NCBI RefSeq assembly: GCF_007971025.1
Contig: NZ_CP042436.1
Span: 4,464,001-4,528,000, forward strand
DNA from: Mucilaginibacter ginsenosidivorans
Lineage (GTDB): Bacteria; Bacteroidota; Bacteroidia; Sphingobacteriales; Sphingobacteriaceae
DNA length: 64,000 nucleotides
Direction: 5' to 3'
Part shown: in pieces, positions 61,894 to 64,000 of the stretch
How positions within the stretch are numbered: the stretch's first letter is position 1
How the letters are laid out: each line of letters opens with the position of its first letter
The notes under the pieces: generated by a model
The model's input: the letters and a program-made list of their open reading frames with translations, nothing else
Told to the model about the DNA's origin: nothing
Databases searched by the model: none
Made by a program: the position numbers and the translations under genes

Positions 61894-62793
61894 ATGCCAC
61901 CCGAAACCGCACCGGCAACGCTCAACAAAAACCTGGTTATTCTGCATTTTACCGTTTTTATCTGGGGGTTCACAGGTATACTCGGTAAACTGATCAGCGT
62001 ATCGGCAGTTCACCTGGTATGGTACCGCGTACTCATCGCTTCCCTGTCATTATTCTTTTATTTCCGCTTCAACCGAACGGAATTCAAAGTAAGTAAAGCC
62101 ACGTTTTTTAAGCTCATCTTTACTGGTGCGCTGGTGGGGGCACATTGGATATTGTTCTTTTTGTCCATTAAATTATCTACGGTTTCCGTGGCCCTGGTGT
62201 GCTTCTCGTCGCTCACTTTATTCACCGCTATACTGGAGCCGCTCATCAATAAAAAAAGGATATCTGGTCTCGAGATCATTTCGGGCCTGCTCATCATCCT
62301 GGGTATATTCGTCATCTTCAAATTTGAAACACAATACACTAAGGGTATCATAGCCGGGCTCGTATGCGCGGTTTGCGCCAGCCTGTTTTCAATCATCAAC
62401 GCCCGGCAGGTACGGCATTACCAGGCACCAGTCATTGCATTTTACGAGCTTTCGGGCGCCTTTGTATGGATATCAATCTACCTGCTTTTTACCAATGGGT
62501 TCGGCCAGTCGATGGCCCTTAGCCGTTCCGATTTCGGTTATCTTTTCCTGCTTGGCACCGTCTGTACTTCGCTCGCCTACGTGGCCGGCGTATCGGTAAT
62601 GCGCGAACTCTCCCCTTTTCGCGTTGCGCTTATAACTAACCTCGAACCCGTTTATGGCATTATCATGTCGTTCCTTTTTTTTGGTGATATGAATAAAATG
62701 ACGACAGGTTTTTGGGTCGGCGCGGTCATCATTCTATCTACCATCTTCCTGTTTCCTGTCGCGCAAAAACAACTGACGAGAAGAAAAAAATAG
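61894..62793 (+). CDS. EamA/DMT-family transporter
   Basis: 299 residues with ten membrane helices in two EamA repeats (FTVFIWGFTGILGKLISVSA ... and IAGLVCAVCASLFSIINARQ ...). The second repeat ends with NLEPVYGIIMSFLFFGD, a typical DMT signature. Starts immediately after the LptF/G stop, so co-transcribed with tgt. Substrate unknown. Confidence 0.9.
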   Translation: MPPETAPATLNKNLVILHFTVFIWGFTGILGKLISVSAVHLVWYRVLIASLSLFFYFRFNRTEFKVSKATFFKLIFTGALVGAHWILFFLSIKLSTVSVALVCFSSLTLFTAILEPLINKKRISGLEIISGLLIILGIFVIFKFETQYTKGIIAGLVCAVCASLFSIINARQVRHYQAPVIAFYELSGAFVWISIYLLFTNGFGQSMALSRSDFGYLFLLGTVCTSLAYVAGVSVMRELSPFRVALITNLEPVYGIIMSFLFFGDMNKMTTGFWVGAVIILSTIFLFPVAQKQLTRRKK

Positions 62794-63606
62794 CCTCAAT
62801 TCTAAATTTTTGTATACGTTATCTTTGCGATAGGGTAGGGCGCCGCCATTTTTACGCGACCTGCCAGGCTTAATTTAAAGCGATTTAAGCGACTTTATTT
62901 AGGAGGTTACTCCAACCTCGACGGCGCAATTCCGATCGCTCACAGGCAAAATATCAAGCAGACTTAGTGTATTTAATATTACCAATTAATTATTGACATA
63001 AACCAGCGTGAATGCTTGATTTTTAAGAGAAATAATCAAATAAAAAGTACGCTTACAAAAGTACCATAATAATTTTATTAAATTGTTAATCTGATATTTA
63101 CATTGTTTATATCATTAAATAGTTTAACAAATTCGATCTAACTTAAATGTAAAAATGCTAATTAAATTAGCAAATAGCTAACATGAGTAAAAATTTGTAC
63201 ATTAATATATTAATAGTGAGTATATTAATTAATATTATATACAACATTACTTCATGGTAGCTCTTCTTGACAATCACCCGCTACAAAGTGTACCAAGATT
63301 TTATAATCGCATTTTCAAAAAATTGACCAGGTAGTGCTACAAGGTGCAACGCACTTTTTTCGAATGTTTTTTTTCGGCATACCGCATGGGGATTTTTTTA
63401 ACGATGCCGATGCCGGTCATTGGTCCTAAAATCGCGGGGATTGCTTTGTTTAATTTTTTATGTTTTTTTTGTTGCCGGTGCGCGGATATATTTTCTAGCA
63501 TCCGCACCACTCCCCTTCTGTTTTTGTAGATTAGTATTTCATTGCCGGGTCACATTTTTAAATGATATAAACCGAGCCATTTTTTCACCGTTAATTTGAA
63601 ATAGTC
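62794..63606. other. 813-base non-coding region
   Basis: Contains the structured-RNA candidate at 62820-62930. From 62990 to 63260 the sequence is very A+T-rich, with overlapping TTAAT/ATTAA palindromes near 63200-63235. From 63340 to 63540 it is T-rich with a 61-aa frame that looks unlike a real protein. Nothing else could be assigned. Confidence 0.5.
62820..62930 (+). ncRNA. Candidate structured RNA after a TATCTTTG promoter core
   Basis: TATCTTTG (62820-62827) is an exact TAnnTTTG match followed by G/C-rich sequence unlike its AT-rich surroundings. GCGCCG (62840-62845) can close with CGGCGC (62922-62927), enclosing hairpins CCTG/CAGG and GAGGTT/AACCTC (62903-62919). No coding frame covers it. 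It may be a small RNA or a leader. I cannot match it to a named RNA family. Confidence 0.3.
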
Positions 63607-63885
63607 ATGAGAATAAAAACAATGCTGATCATCTTCATTACGATACTGCTGACCGTAGTGATCATGCAAAATAACGAGCCCGTATTTTTTAATGTGTTAT
63701 TCGCAACCTACCACATTTCGAAACTGGCAATGCTCCTTCTCGCCGCGGCGGCAGGGTTTGTCATCGGTGTGCTTGTCGGCCGGCCCGGGAGACCGAAATA
63801 TATTCCCGGACAGGTAGAGGATGCCGACCCAAAGAAAAATCAACCTAATACACTAAGTGACGAGGACAGGGACTACATCAGTTAA
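63607..63885 (+). CDS. LapA-domain (DUF1049) membrane protein
   Basis: 92 residues, two membrane helices: MLIIFITILLTVVIMQNNEPVFFNVLF and LAMLLLAAAAGFVIGVLVGR, with the connecting NNEPV-F-VLF motif typical of the LapA/YciS family, then a polar tail. The family assists LPS assembly in proteobacteria; the role here is not known. Followed by a dehydrogenase gene after 21 bases. Confidence 0.85.
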   Translation: MRIKTMLIIFITILLTVVIMQNNEPVFFNVLFATYHISKLAMLLLAAAAGFVIGVLVGRPGRPKYIPGQVEDADPKKNQPNTLSDEDRDYIS

Positions 63886-63906
63886 AATAACAAAACAATC
63901 TACTAT

Positions 63907-64000
63907 ATGAAGATCGGATTTATAGGCCTCGGAAACATGGGCATTCCAATGGCTAAAAATTTAATAGCCGCAGGCTATCAGCTACAGGTGTACAACCGCA
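63907..64000 (+). CDS. NAD(P)-dependent dehydrogenase of the 3-hydroxyisobutyrate family (partial)
   Basis: Only the first 31 codons are inside the window. MKIGFIGLGNMGIPMAKNLI shows the Rossmann GxGxxG loop and the 'GLGNMG-PMA-NL' pattern of beta-hydroxyacid dehydrogenases (3-hydroxyisobutyrate, tartronate semialdehyde). The exact substrate cannot be told from this fragment. Confidence 0.85.
   Translation, partial: MKIGFIGLGNMGIPMAKNLIAAGYQLQVYNR

Noticed and set aside
63344..63529. 61-codon plus-strand frame in the T-rich gap
   Set aside because: Phe/Cys-rich product from a poly-T region; no domain and no start context.

Overview
The window is a stretch of a Bacteroidota chromosome, most likely from Sphingobacteriaceae close to Mucilaginibacter or Pedobacter; the genus is an inference. 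The evidence is a SusC/SusD/SusE-type operon, promoter cores of the form TAnnTTTG, a Rho with a long acidic insertion, a tRNA-guanine transglycosylase without zinc cysteines, a GxxExxY protein, and A-rich leaders without clear Shine-Dalgarno sites. No rRNA, tRNA, CRISPR array or intact insertion sequence was seen.

Bases 1-7700 are the accessory part. An XRE-type regulator and a GIN-domain secreted protein come first. A leftward operon follows (58-aa protein, 149-aa protein, multi-pass membrane protein, LuxR-type histidine kinase), divergent from a NarL-type response regulator. Beyond the regulator lies a compact operon of two paralogous beta-rich proteins of unknown family and a gene for a cytolethal-distending-toxin-B-like nuclease (CdtB), which carries a -1 frameshift in a C6 run. 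A 14-bp palindrome matching the LacI-family operator consensus precedes it, and a 93-bp tandem repeat lies downstream. This is the most novel-looking locus.

Bases 7700-23100 hold an NHL-repeat lipoprotein, RecQ, a TolB-like/amidohydrolase fusion, and a starch- or glucan-type uptake locus (esterase with a starch-binding-like N-terminus, frameshifted susC, susD, susE) with a double LacI-like operator between the divergent transcripts, then citrate synthase.

Bases 23200-64000 are mainly housekeeping: queA, ispD, cobalamin adenosyltransferase, a GH19 chitinase, lolD/macB-like ATPase, gatC, plsC, trpS, deoxynucleoside kinase, kdsB, pyrG, yidC, an exonuclease-GIY-YIG fusion, pyrF, rho, pssA, purS, folK, sppA, a PolX-like protein with a degraded polymerase site, an ADP-heptose/heptosyltransferase cluster, sixA, dprA, a BlaI/M56 regulatory pair with three operators, rsmG, an ECF sigma factor, tgt and an LptF/LptG permease. 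The window ends inside a 3-hydroxyisobutyrate-dehydrogenase-like gene.

Two patterns cut across the window. First, three genes (cdtB-like, susC, M56) are each broken by an apparent loss of one C from a C run, which suggests systematic base-calling error as much as true pseudogenes. Second, at least eight intergenic regions carry degenerate arrays with a 7-bp period, often as two inverted arms around a gene boundary. Each site has its own heptamer, and some arms run into coding sequence. They behave like a repeat class that standard annotation would not name.
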